Both the position numbers and the translations under genes were made by a program. Shown piece by piece: positions 1 through 9,510 of a stretch of 64,000 nucleotides of DNA (its first letter is position 1; the number at the start of each line of letters is the position of its first letter). The DNA is from Rosa chinensis (lineage: Eukaryota; Streptophyta; Magnoliopsida; Rosales; Rosaceae). The stretch spans positions 3,477,001-3,541,000 of the forward strand of contig NC_037088.1 in assembly GCF_002994745.2 (NCBI RefSeq), written 5' to 3'. The notes beneath the pieces were generated by a model. That model did no database searches, was not told the DNA's origin, and worked only from the letters and a program-made list of their open reading frames with translations.

Positions 1-2360
1 TCTATAACAGAAACAAAACCATAAAATGTAATGATGCTAATATCTTCTTGATGCTTTGCAATGAAGCATGAAAGAATAGAGAGATTGCTTACAACCCTTT
101 TTGCTTGTCTCCTTGTTTTCAAACCATCATTCACATCACCAATGATGTCAGAGGAGGAATGATCCTTATGCACTTGCTGCTGTCCAGTTCTGTAAACAGG
201 CTGGATTGTAGAGGTATCATCAATCCCCTCTGAAACTTCCTCATCTTCTTGGCCTTCAGCAGCAGCATCATCATCATTTTCTCTCTCGAAAAGTACCTGA
301 TCAAAACTTATACAAGGAGTATGTGAGAGCACAATTGAGTCATCAATAGAGACATTAATGGTTTCCATCACAGAATAAGTTCTCTTGTTATAAACCCTAT
401 AAGCTCTACTATTCAATGAATAACCAAGAAAGACTCCTTTGTCACTTTTAGCATCAAATTTGGCAAGATATTCTCTATCCCTATAGATGTAACAAGGGCT
501 GCCAAACACTCTCAAATGGCTCACATTTGGTTTCTTTCCTTTCAAAATCTCATAAGGAGTTTTTTCAGTTCCCGATCTAAAGATGACCCTATTGATGGTA
601 TAGCAAGCATTGCTAATCGCTTCTGCCCAAAAAGTATGAGCAAGACCAGCAGAGTTTAGCATAACTCTTCCCATTTCAATTAAAACCCTGTTTTTCCTTT
701 CCACAACACCATTTTGTTGCGGAGTTATGGGAGCCGAGAACTCATGCTTAATTCCCATATCATTACAAAACTCATCAAATGAAGCATTTTCAAATTCAGT
801 TCCATGATCAGTTCTAAGTCTTACAATGCATTTATTTGAAGAGTATTGCTCATTTGAAATCATTTTGCACAAGTTTTGAAAGTTGTCAAAAGCATCAGAT
901 TTTTCACACAAGAATTTCACCCAAGTGAACCTAGAAAAATCATCGACTAGAACAAGCATGTACTTCTTACCACCTAAGCTTTTGGTTTGAACAGGTCCAA
1001 CCAGATCCATATGCATTAAATCCAAAGGTTGTGAAGTAGACATAGAATTAATGACCCTATGTGAGGAACGAGTTTGCTTACCAAGCTTGCAACCCTCACA
1101 CATACCGGTTGGTTTCCCACTCAATTTGGGCAAACCCCTTACCCCTTCTTTGGTGGAGAGCTTCACCAAGTCTTGGTAGTTCACATGGCAGAGCCGTCTA
1201 TGCCAAAGATTTAGAGTATCATCAGTCGAGGAGGAACTAAGACAAATCTGAGAAGAAACAGAATCATTAGCATTGACACAATAACAATGATCTTTGGACC
1301 GTAGTCCACCCATAACACTCTTACCCTTACCATCAAGAACAAGACATCTCAGCTTATTGAATCTAACCTCTTCAAAGTCATCACTCAATTGACTCACACT
1401 AATAAGATTAGCTTGGAGCCCTTCAACATACAACACATTTTTTAAATTTGGGATACCAGGAGCAGTTACAATCCCTTTTCCCACAACCTTTGCTTTCTTT
1501 CCATCACCAAAAGTGACAGAACCACTGATAGCCTCATCATAGAAGGATGAGAACCAGTTTTTATCACCTGTCATGTGCCTAGAGCACCCACTATCCAAAT
1601 ACCAAGTATCAGCTTTTCTAGATGATAGAGCCGTAAGAGCAACCAAATAAGTAGCAATGGAGTCATTTTCTTCAACATGTGAGAAACATAAAGAGGATAG
1701 AAGACACATTTCATAAGGTTCAGAATCAGTTCCACAAATGTCAAAGGGTTTAAAATCAGTAGAAGCAAGTGGATGAAATGACTTATTTTTCTTTGCCCAA
1801 ACAACATTTTCTTTTCTCGGGATTGCAACAAGTTTAGCAATCCTACCAAATTCTTTCAAAGATTTTTCCAAAGTTGACTGTAAAGAAAGAAGCAGAGAGT
1901 TTTCATGAGACCTTGTAGACTTTTGAGGACTATTTCTGAGTTTATGACACCTTGGTCTAATGTGTCCAGTAATACCACAATGGTGACAAATAGGAATGAA
2001 TTTTTTGGATGACTTAGGGACATTTTCTTTAGGTAGCAACCTACTTTTCACAAAAATAGTTGGCTTCTTAGAGGAGCGTTCTCCAGAATGAAAACCAAGA
2101 CCCTTTTTGTCCCTATCAACTTTGCCCATTCCAATCATTTTGGAAACTTTATCAGATCCAATTGAAAATTTTGAAAACTTTTCTTGAGAATCATGTAAGG
2201 ATTTTTCAAGAGAGATTTTTTCAGAAGTTAAAGAATTGACTAACCTGATTTGAGCATTCAAGTTCTCTTGCAGAGTCTCCACTTGACTTACCAATGCATT
2301 TCTTTCAATTTCCCACTTCTTCTTGCAGGATTGCAACTTCTCAGCTATCCCAGATTTTTT
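1..2360 (-). CDS. Copia pol: second knuckle, protease, integrase (partial)
   Basis: Read on the minus strand this frame stays open from about 2360 to the window edge. In order it holds a coiled coil, a second CCHC knuckle (CHHCGITGHIRPRC near 1985), the aspartic protease motif WYLDSGCSRHM near 1600, the pre-integrase zinc motif (LWHRRLCH near 1205 to CEGCKLGKQ near 1100) and the integrase core with its three acidic residues (HMDLVG near 1005, RTDHGTEFE near 815, QQNGVVERKNR near 705). The region after integrase is Asp/Glu-rich, as is usual before reverse transcriptase, which lies outside the window. It lacks a start of its own because it is the continuation of gag across the frameshift. Confidence 0.88.
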
Positions 2361-3564
2361 CTTTTTCACAAACAGCAAGTTGATCCTTCAATTCCTCAGT
2401 CTTTCCAATCATTATTTTTGAGGCCTTGTACAGTTGCTGGAACTTGTTAGAGGCTACCTCCTCGGATTGCTCATCATCATTAGATTCATCTAAGGACTCA
2501 TTTTGGGTGGTACCAACAAGAGCAACATTTTCCTCTTCATGGTCGGACTGGGTTTCAGATTCACTATCACTCCAAGAGGTTTTAAAAGCTCTATTTGATT
2601 GAGACTTATATTTCTTGTTTGCACAATCAGCAGCAAGATGACCATATCCTTGACACTCAAAACATTTTGGTTTTTCACTGAAAAACTTCTTTTGAAAAGG
2701 CTTGGAAGACTTTGAGTATTTGTCATTAGAAGCATCATCGATTTGATTTCTTTTGGAAGAAGTGGAACCAGAAAAAATTTTAGAAGAGAATGGCCTTTCG
2801 GATTTAAGAAATTTTTTGAACTGTTTTGTGAGAACAGCAAATTCATCTAGATTAAAATCAGAAGGGTCTTCTTCTTTTTTCAAAGTGCTTAAAGCAATTG
2901 ATTTTTCTTTCTTACCCTTTCTTCTTTTTGACTCAAAGGTTTTCAAATTTCCTACAAGCTCATCTAATGAGTATGAATCAAGATCTTGAGCTTCCTCAAT
3001 GGCAATTTGCTTAGCCTCAAAACTAGGAGGAAGAGCTCGAAGAAACTTTTTCACAATTCTATGCTCTAAAATAGGATCACCCAACCCATGACATTGATTG
3101 GTAATATTGATGAGGCGACTATGGAAGTCATCAACAGATTCATCCTCTCTCATAGTCATTTCTTCAAATTCAAGCACAAGGCTTTGAAGTTTTTGTGCCT
3201 TCACCTTTTTGTTACCCTCATGAGTGGTTTGAAGTAATTCCCAAGAAGCTTTAGCAGTTGGACAATTTGTAATTCTTTTTCTTTCCTTATCCGACAAGGC
3301 AGCGAAAAGGCTATAGCGAGCTTTAGTATCACATTTGTGATCAAATTGCTCAGCAACAGTCCACTCACCTCTTGGTTTAGGAATAGGATTTGAAGTTTCA
3401 GTTTCCTTTTTAGTTGGTTCTATCCAACCCTTCTCTATAATGTTCCACAACTTATCCTCTTGAGATTGCAGGAAAGCCATCATCATTACTTTCCATTGAG
3501 AATAATCTTTCCCATCAAAATATGGAGGAGAGTTAATGGAACTAGAGACTCTATCACGGTCCAT
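2341..3564 (-). CDS. Copia gag (nucleocapsid) region, frameshifted at its end
   Basis: The Gag part of the left-edge element makes the virus-like particle and packages RNA. The first ATG on the minus strand is at 3564 (an upstream in-frame GTG at 3585 is not a plausible plant start). A copia-type gag domain (YFDGKDYSQWKVMM near residue 14, UBN2 family) is followed by a basic hinge and a CCHC knuckle (CFECQGYGHLAADC near residue 305) and an acidic, Asn/Glu-rich stretch. The frame stops at 2341 just after an A-run; the next frame continues with matching coiled-coil sequence, so a single-base indel near 2350-2362 separates it from pol. In an intact copy this would be one gag-pol frame. Confidence 0.85.
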   Translation of the reverse strand: MDRDRVSSSINSPPYFDGKDYSQWKVMMMAFLQSQEDKLWNIIEKGWIEPTKKETETSNPIPKPRGEWTVAEQFDHKCDTKARYSLFAALSDKERKRITNCPTAKASWELLQTTHEGNKKVKAQKLQSLVLEFEEMTMREDESVDDFHSRLINITNQCHGLGDPILEHRIVKKFLRALPPSFEAKQIAIEEAQDLDSYSLDELVGNLKTFESKRRKGKKEKSIALSTLKKEEDPSDFNLDEFAVLTKQFKKFLKSERPFSSKIFSGSTSSKRNQIDDASNDKYSKSSKPFQKKFFSEKPKCFECQGYGHLAADCANKKYKSQSNRAFKTSWSDSESETQSDHEEENVALVGTTQNESLDESNDDEQSEEVASNKFQQLYKASKIMIGKTEELKDQLAVCEKEKIWDS

Positions 3565-3606
3565 TCTAGGAGTCCAGAGGAACACACTAACACAGGTTAG
3601 TGACCC

Positions 3607-3618
3607 GCTCTGGTACCA
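3607..3618 (-). other. Primer-binding site, initiator tRNA-Met type
   Basis: The minus strand reads TGGTACCAGAGC two bases inside the LTR end, one mismatch from the TGGTATCAGAGC that complements the 3' end of plant initiator tRNA-Met. It fixes the orientation and the inner LTR boundary. Confidence 0.85.
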
Positions 3619-3620
3619 AT

Positions 3621-4919
3621 TGAAGATCCTAGAAGGAGCCTAGAGGGGGGTGAATAGGCTCACAACCAATTTTTTCCGTTCAAAACTTTCTCAGGGATTG
3701 CAACTGGGTGATCAATCCTGAGTGCTGATATTGAACAGAATATATTGAACAATCAAGCAAACCAACTAAAGCATTAAAGAACACAGATTTTTGTTAACGC
3801 AGTAAACACCCTATCGAGGGAAAACATTTGCGTGGCCTTTAACTCTTGAAAGACCAAAACCAATTCACTATGAAACCAAATTACAAGATTACAACACAGT
3901 GATTGCACTGAACTCGGCAACCATTCTAGACTGACTCACTAGACTGTTTGTACTTAACTCTTGCTAATTGTTTACACAAGTGAACAACTCAGAAATCTCA
4001 GCTATGAAACAAGCTATGAACGCAGCAAGTTCTTTCTTGGAGATTTCACCTTTGAAGTTTGCAATACCCAAATGACCTCATGGGATGCAAGATATGATAT
4101 GTATGAATGATTGAATGGTTTGTTGTTTTTCAAATTGTTTTCAACATGGAACAAGACACTTTGAAAAACAGAAAACCAAAGAGATAGAACTTTAAACAAC
4201 AAAGGGATTGAAAACCCAAATATTTTCAATGCTTGAGAATGAACAGAGAACCCATATATATATAGGAGGAAGAGAAAGCACAGTTCACTCAAAGAACCCT
4301 TAAACTCAATTGGAGATGGTAAACCCATACCCATAATTTCAGATTGCCCATGTAAACCTATGCTCCTAATTTCAATTGGGAATACCAATTCAAGAAACCA
4401 AAACACTCAAGCTCCATAATCAAAACTGACATAGGAATGGAACCCATGAAAAACCATTGGGTTTGAGAAAGAGATGCCATGCATGAGCTTACTTGAGCCA
4501 TGGGAAGAGGGGTCTTCTTTTGAACTGCAAGGTTGAAGCTTGATCTTGGACAAGACAACAAGATGAGATGGGATGGGGAAGCACGACAACAAGGCAGCAA
4601 AGCAGCAAACTGATGAGGTAGCAAGTTCCAATTGAACTAGTCTTCAAACTTTGCCTTTGGCTTTCGACAGCAAGGTAGCCACACACAAGAGAAGAGGAAG
4701 TAATTAAGTTGCAATTTCTCTATCAAGCTAAAGTGGGGAAGCTGCCAGCAAACTGATCTTCAAGTCTTCACGTGGGTCTTTGACAGCAAGATAAGAAGAG
4801 GCAAGTTGCAATCATGCTAAGATGGGGAAGCTGACAGCAAGGCAACCACAACAATTGTAATTAAACAATTATGGGCTTGGGCTGCAACCTTGGGCTTTTG
4901 TGAAGAAGGAATGCCAACA
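3621..4919 (-). repeat. 5' LTR of the left-edge Sirevirus-like copia
   Basis: On the minus strand it starts TGTTGGCATTCC at 4919 and ends GATCTTCA at 3621, the usual TG...CA termini, directly followed by the primer-binding site. A run of alternating TA at 4254-4264 is the likely TATA box for leftward transcription. The stretch 3798-3843 holds a block (cgcagt...gtggcctttaac) that recurs in the LTRs of the second Sirevirus-like element at 55298-55346. Confidence 0.85.
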
Positions 4920-5564
4920 CTATACTAACAATATGAATTATGTCTACAACCCTACGACGATTTTATTGACATATTAGGGCATCGAGTTCGAGATGTCTAG
5001 GCTCAGATGTGAATGATGCCAAATTGCCAAGGACAATTAGTTTGAAATTACAATCATTTAAGTAATATCTAGGGTTTAGGGTTTAGAGTAAACAATTCTA
5101 CTTACTAAACTAAGGGAGTTCAGAGAATAAGTTGTTAACACTAATTTGATTGGTGCCTACTCAGCTACTGTGTTGGGTTTATTAGGGGATTCTATTGCAT
5201 TGATATTTGTAAGTATGCATGGTTGATATCCCCCTAGCAGCCGTGCTTTATTGTTTAGTAACAGTCAAGCTAGAAGATTCATATATGAAAGACCTATTTT
5301 CTGTTTGGTCTAGTACTGGAGGTTGCCTATTGAGTATGGACTGGATATTGATTTACTCTCACATTCCATATCCCTAACCTCGGTAAAGGTCGGTTCTATT
5401 CTAATTCTTGGTATGATGCCAAGACTATCTAGTCTGTGTCTTCTAAAGTTCATTTTGTTGCTACTATTACCATGGCTTAGTTTTAAATAAATGCTTCCCA
5501 TATCAAATGCTCCTTCATGAACCATTGTGTTCTCAGGTACAAGGTTGATTGGATTCTAGTATCT
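4920..5564. other. Intergenic, no recognisable gene
   Basis: AT-rich DNA right of the copia LTR. I see no coding frame resembling a family, no terminal repeats and no RNA gene. A two-copy telomere-like stretch at 5071-5086 is too short to mean anything. Confidence 0.6.
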
Positions 5565-6752
5565 TCATAATGTTGAAGAACTGCCTTCAAACAAGGAAAT
5601 GCAAACTTCCAGAATGGTCCAAACTTGGACAAAATTTTGATAGCGTGTCCATTGTCCACCTTTTCCTTGATCCCTTAAAAATAAGGGTATCTGACCTGAG
5701 ATTTTGTTATTAGAGAGATACAAAATTTCTAAACCAGTGAGCTCGAAAAAAGTAGTCAGAATCCAAAAAGGTTGCCGCTGAGATATAAAGATATGGGTAT
5801 CTGACATGAGAATTTCAGATGGATTGGAGAGGGCAAAAGCTAGCGGAGGAGCTGATGCAGATTCTGCTATTCGTGGTGGTGGGTTTCAGATGATGGTTCT
5901 GGTGTTTGCTGGCAATGTCATTGGTCATTGTACCCAATTAATCGCAAACCCTCTCAAGTGGTTGGACCCTATTGAAGCTGAGAAGCATCCCAACCCTCCA
6001 CCACGGCCACTCACTTTGAAAAACAAATCGTCTAAGAGGTAATAAGTGGCTCAGTTGTTTCACTATCACATCAATGGTTTACCATTTGATAGGGTTCAGT
6101 CTATTGTTTGTGACTTGCTTTTGATTCTGTGATATATTCTGAATTTGATATATACATTGCGCTCAGTTTTTGATTTGTCTTTGCTTAATACAAAGCTTTA
6201 GAGATAATGCGATGTTCGTTAGGCATATCCTAATGATGAAAAATTTCGTAATCTAAGAGACATGGATGAAATTACAATTGAAAGATTGGTGCTCCCTCTT
6301 TTGTTGGGGTTGAGGAACCATTTTTGATTGTGTTCGTTCTGTCCAGGCTGAAATCAGGCATTGCTGAGGGATTTCTTTTTTCATCAGTTCCACAATTTTG
6401 AAATTATGTCATCTTCCTTTCTTCCCTGATGTTGGCATCTTATTTCCGGATTTGTTGACCCTGACCCCAGAATTAAATGGTGGAAATACACACCAGAGGG
6501 TTGATTGTTTGGAAGTAACAATTGTGTCAAGGCTACCAATTGATCCCTTAAAAATAAGGGCATCTGACCTGTGAGCTTGTTATTAGAAAGATACAAAGTT
6601 CCTAAAGCAGTGAGCTGGGAAAGAATAGTCGGGATTGGTCCTTTAAAAAGATTGCTGCTGAGATTTACAACAATTTGCAAAGATGTTGGCAACCTTGGAA
6701 TTTCACCACTCAAGTGATTTTGCCCAACTCGAGGTTTCAAGAAAGCAGTCAT
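5565..6752 (-). pseudogene. LRR receptor gene debris (two or more fragments)
   Basis: Two minus-strand pieces resemble the C-terminal LRRs of the gene at 9511-10761. At 5660-5807 there is one LRR (LTGLEILYLSNNKISGQIP), then the frame decays. At 6384-6752 there are several (GQNHLSGEIPRLPTSLQIV; LTALGTLYLSNNKLTGQMP), ending in ISKLWN and a stop, the same ending as the other copies. Between them (5808-6380) the homology is interrupted by unrelated sequence. No signal peptide, cap or transmembrane segment remains in either. These are decayed relatives of the local LRR family, most likely left by tandem duplication. Confidence 0.8.
5806..6042 (+). other. Unrecognised open frame between LRR fragments
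   Basis: A 78-codon plus-strand frame with a non-random look (Gly/Ala-rich start, a hydrophobic stretch MMVLVFAGNVIGH, then a Pro-rich basic end before the stop). It sits exactly in the gap between two LRR fragments, so it may be an exon piece of another gene brought in by a transposon. I do not recognise the family. It could also be chance. Confidence 0.3.
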
Positions 6753-7660
6753 TGAGGCAATAGTGTTGGGGATATAGTGGGATAGTGCTGATTGTTGCCT
6801 TGTGAGTTCATGTTAACAAGATTGTTGCCACTTAAGTGATTTTGCCCAACTTGAAGTTCCAATAAAAAACTGATGCAGAACAGTTGGCAACTAAATTTGA
6901 AGAACAACTAGATCGTGCTAAAGGAGGAAAACGAAAAGTGACTAGTAGACAGGAAATAGCTCGGAGTTCGTTTGGGACGTACCTTACCTTTCCGGAATGG
7001 GAATTGCGTTAGAAACAAGACTCATGGCCATACCATGAGCTGTAGCATTTTTCGGGCTTTCGAGATCGTTTAGGGCCTCAAAACTGCATTTTTCTATTTT
7101 ACCCGTTTTTGGTTTTCCTAGTTATTTTTGGTTTGTTTTCATTTTTATCCATGGGCTTTAGGGTTTCATTGTTAGTCGCCCTAGGGTATTTTTTCTCTTA
7201 TTTATGTAGCCGCAAGCGGCTGCAGAACACATCTTTTCATCTTTAATCAATAAAATAGAGATTTTCTCTTTTATCTCTGGTGGACTCCAAAATCTTTTTG
7301 TTACGTTTATTGCTGGTAAACCTAGTTATCAATCCGACTGCGTCAAAAACTCATTGAGGCAATAGTGTTGGGGATACTGCTGAGATTGTTGCCTTGTAAG
7401 TTCATGTGACCCAAGATTCTGCGAATTTGAAACTGCAGTTGGTATTGAACCATTCAGACCATTCCAACTGATATTCCAACTGGTATTGAACCTCTCAAGT
7501 GATTTTGCCCAACCTGGGGTTCCAACAAAGAACTCATTGAGGCATTAGTGTTTGGGATACTGCTGAGATTGTTGCCATGTAAGTTTATGTCACTAAGATT
7601 CTGCAAGTTTGAAACCGCAGTTTGTATTGAACCATTTAGGCCATTCTAAATTTCTAACTA
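6753..7660 (-). pseudogene. Repeated LRR gene fragments with a 480-bp insertion
   Basis: The phrase aagtgattttgcccaac...cattgaggca, part of one LRR on the minus strand, occurs three times (near 6711, 6834 and 7499), each followed by similar degenerate sequence. This is a small array of copies of the same LRR segment, none translatable over more than a few dozen codons. The copy beginning at 6834 is split by the insertion at 6872-7351. Confidence 0.65.
6872..7351. mobile_element. 480-bp insertion with 7-bp flanking duplication
   Basis: The related sequence at 7522 runs unbroken through the site where this segment interrupts the LRR repeat. AAAAACT occurs at 6865-6871 and again at 7345-7351, as a target duplication would. 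Its left part looks coding on the plus strand (about 45 codons, FGTYLTFPEWELR then a stop); the right part is T-rich and has a polyadenylation-like aataaa near 7248. There are no terminal inverted repeats. It may be a piece of an LTR element or a retrocopy; I cannot name the family. Confidence 0.45.
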
Positions 7661-8287
7661 ATATTCGCGACGCCTTTGAAAACACTGATTCTAACTGATA
7701 TTCAATGGAGACAAAGGTTCGATAGTGGGAGAAGTTGTGTTATCTCCCTTTTCCTGTATTTTCGATCAATCTGGTTAACTTTTCATTGTATAAAAAATTA
7801 AAGTTGCTACATGTTGATATCTTTTGGTCACATAAGATGCAAATAGGCTGCGGAGTTCATGGGGGAGCCTTATCCTTGCTATTTATGTAGCAGACCGGAT
7901 AATCCAATGATGCTTTTGTTAGATATTCCTTTGTGTTTTCAGCTTTGGTTCGTTGTTGTGTAATTTTGGTAGTTTATCTTATAAGAATGCAGATGGATAG
8001 TACCATTTCTCATATCAAATTAAAAAAGGCCTGTGTGTTCAGATAGAGTGCTCATATGTCGCAGGGAAAGAATTGTTATTCTGGTACTGAGCACAACTAG
8101 CTAGGGCATCTCTTGATCAAATCTTAAACAATCTATTTTAAGGCCTGCAATTTAAGCTCCCCTTATCAATTTTTGTTGCATTTGCGGCTAGGATTCCTTT
8201 AGCAAATGGTTCGGTTATGGGTTACGGAGGAAATTGGAGGGCAACATTTGCAACTTGAAAATGAATTTTTGACAGGCTCTGTTGGTT
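7661..8287. repeat. Spacer copy C (homologous to 26761-27268)
   Basis: From about 7781 this non-coding spacer matches 26761-27268 closely, for example ttgctacatgttgatatctt at 7803 and 26781; part also matches 50921-51050 and 53485-53570. It is the third copy of the duplicated LRR spacer. I see no gene in it. Confidence 0.75.
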
Positions 8288-9207
8288 TTTTTTTTGGTTC
8301 AAATAGAACTTTCATTAGATGAAGCACATATTACAAAAGTAATACAGAGAAAATAGGAGTCCTAGGCCCAAGAACCCAATAGACAATCCATACCTAAAAC
8401 TAAAACCGAAGCCCAAAAGCCCAAAATACCAAAAGAAACCTAGACCTAACACCAAGCTCTTCACTTCAACGCAGAGGCTGGCCGCCATGGTGATACTGCA
8501 ACCAACTGAACCCGACAGAATCTTGACATCCAGAGGCCAAGTAAACTCTCCACCATCATTCTCCACACCTAAATTGCAAGCACAGGAAGAACTACAAGAA
8601 CAAAACAAAGAACTTAGTAAAGGTAGTCGTGGAGGTGGAGACCACCATGCATCACAACACCACTGGTCCGGCGATGTCCACAATCTTCGGTGGTTTGCCG
8701 GTACTGCTGCAATCTTCATGTGTGGAGTTAAGTGAACAAGTCTCTGTCGAGACACCCAGGGTTGAATGTGAAGATGAGGTTGTGGAAAAAGAGAAAATTC
8801 GGATGAAGATGAGAGGGTGAGGTGTTTGAGATGGAGGAGAATGTGAGATTTGATAGTAGATTTGGAAATTTGATGAACAATTGGGCAAGAACAAGGAAAG
8901 ATAGAAAGATAAAGAGACATAAACAGATCTAAAACTGAGACCAAGCTCAGGAAACTCACCACAAAAGGGTGGAAACACACCACAGAGGGTGGAGAAACCG
9001 GAGACTTGCCAAACTAAGAAAAAAAAAAACGGCAAAGGAGAGACTGGAATGCGTTACCTTTTGACAGAGATCGACCTCCCCCCAACTCTTACGCCTTCAA
9101 TCTAGATCCCAAGGGATTAAGATTTGGGCAAAGAGAAGGGGGAGGGGTTTTTTTCCAGATCTACTTTCTCTCTCTACAGTTTAGAGAGAGAGGGTCTCGA
9201 CTCTTCT
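8288..9207 (-). mobile_element. LINE-derived retroposon with 19-bp target duplication
   Basis: The 19-bp word ttgacaggctctgttggtt flanks this segment at 8269-8287 and 9208-9226, and the uninterrupted site is present at 27248-27266 and about 53536. The insert starts with a T-run on the plus strand, that is a poly-A tail on the minus strand. Long target duplication plus poly-A is the signature of target-primed (LINE-type) insertion. Minus-strand frames (8315-8983, 8652-9035) are low-complexity and encode no reverse transcriptase, so this is a short non-autonomous or internally deleted LINE, or a retrocopied transcript. Confidence 0.8.
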
Positions 9208-9226
9208 TGACAGGCTCTGTTGGTTA

Positions 9227-9510
9227 AGAGAAGGTTTGTGATGGACAATATGATATATTGCTTAAATTGTATCATATTAACAGATATGAACCTCTTTTTT
9301 TGTGTCAAACATATGAGATTTAAATGTTGTTGTTGCATGAGATTTCAAGATCAAGTTAACAGATCATAGCAACACAGAGATAGTTAATCTTCAGTGGGAA
9401 CAGAGCATGTCCTGCAGCCATGGTTTTTATTTTTTATTATTATGTTTGAGGTGCTAAATGACAAATTTGAAAGAAAAAAAAAAAAAACCAAGGGAGGTCC
9501 AAAGACTAGA
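9227..9510. other. 3' flank of the LRR gene
   Basis: Non-coding. It matches 27267-27680 and 53555-53970, including the mononucleotide A-run near 9475 and the phrase tatgtttgaggtgctaaatg. It forms the 3' flank of the minus-strand LRR copies. Confidence 0.6.

Larger units (their letters stand above)
1..4919 (-). mobile_element. Ty1/copia LTR retrotransposon, Sirevirus-like, 5' part only
   Basis: The element reads right to left. Its 5' LTR is 3621-4919, then a primer-binding site for initiator tRNA-Met, then gag, protease and integrase; the window ends before reverse transcriptase, RNase H and the 3' LTR. The domain order protease before integrase is that of Ty1/copia. A long LTR (about 1.3 kb), a UBN2-type gag with two CCHC knuckles and a coiled-coil stretch between them fit the Sirevirus lineage (inference). 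Apart from one frameshift near 2350 the visible coding region is open, so the copy is fairly young. The target duplication cannot be checked because the other end is missing; the right flank begins with ctata. Confidence 0.9.

Noticed and set aside
5071..5086. Telomere-like agggtttaggg
   Set aside because: Barely two copies of the plant telomere unit; such short matches are common in AT-rich plant DNA.
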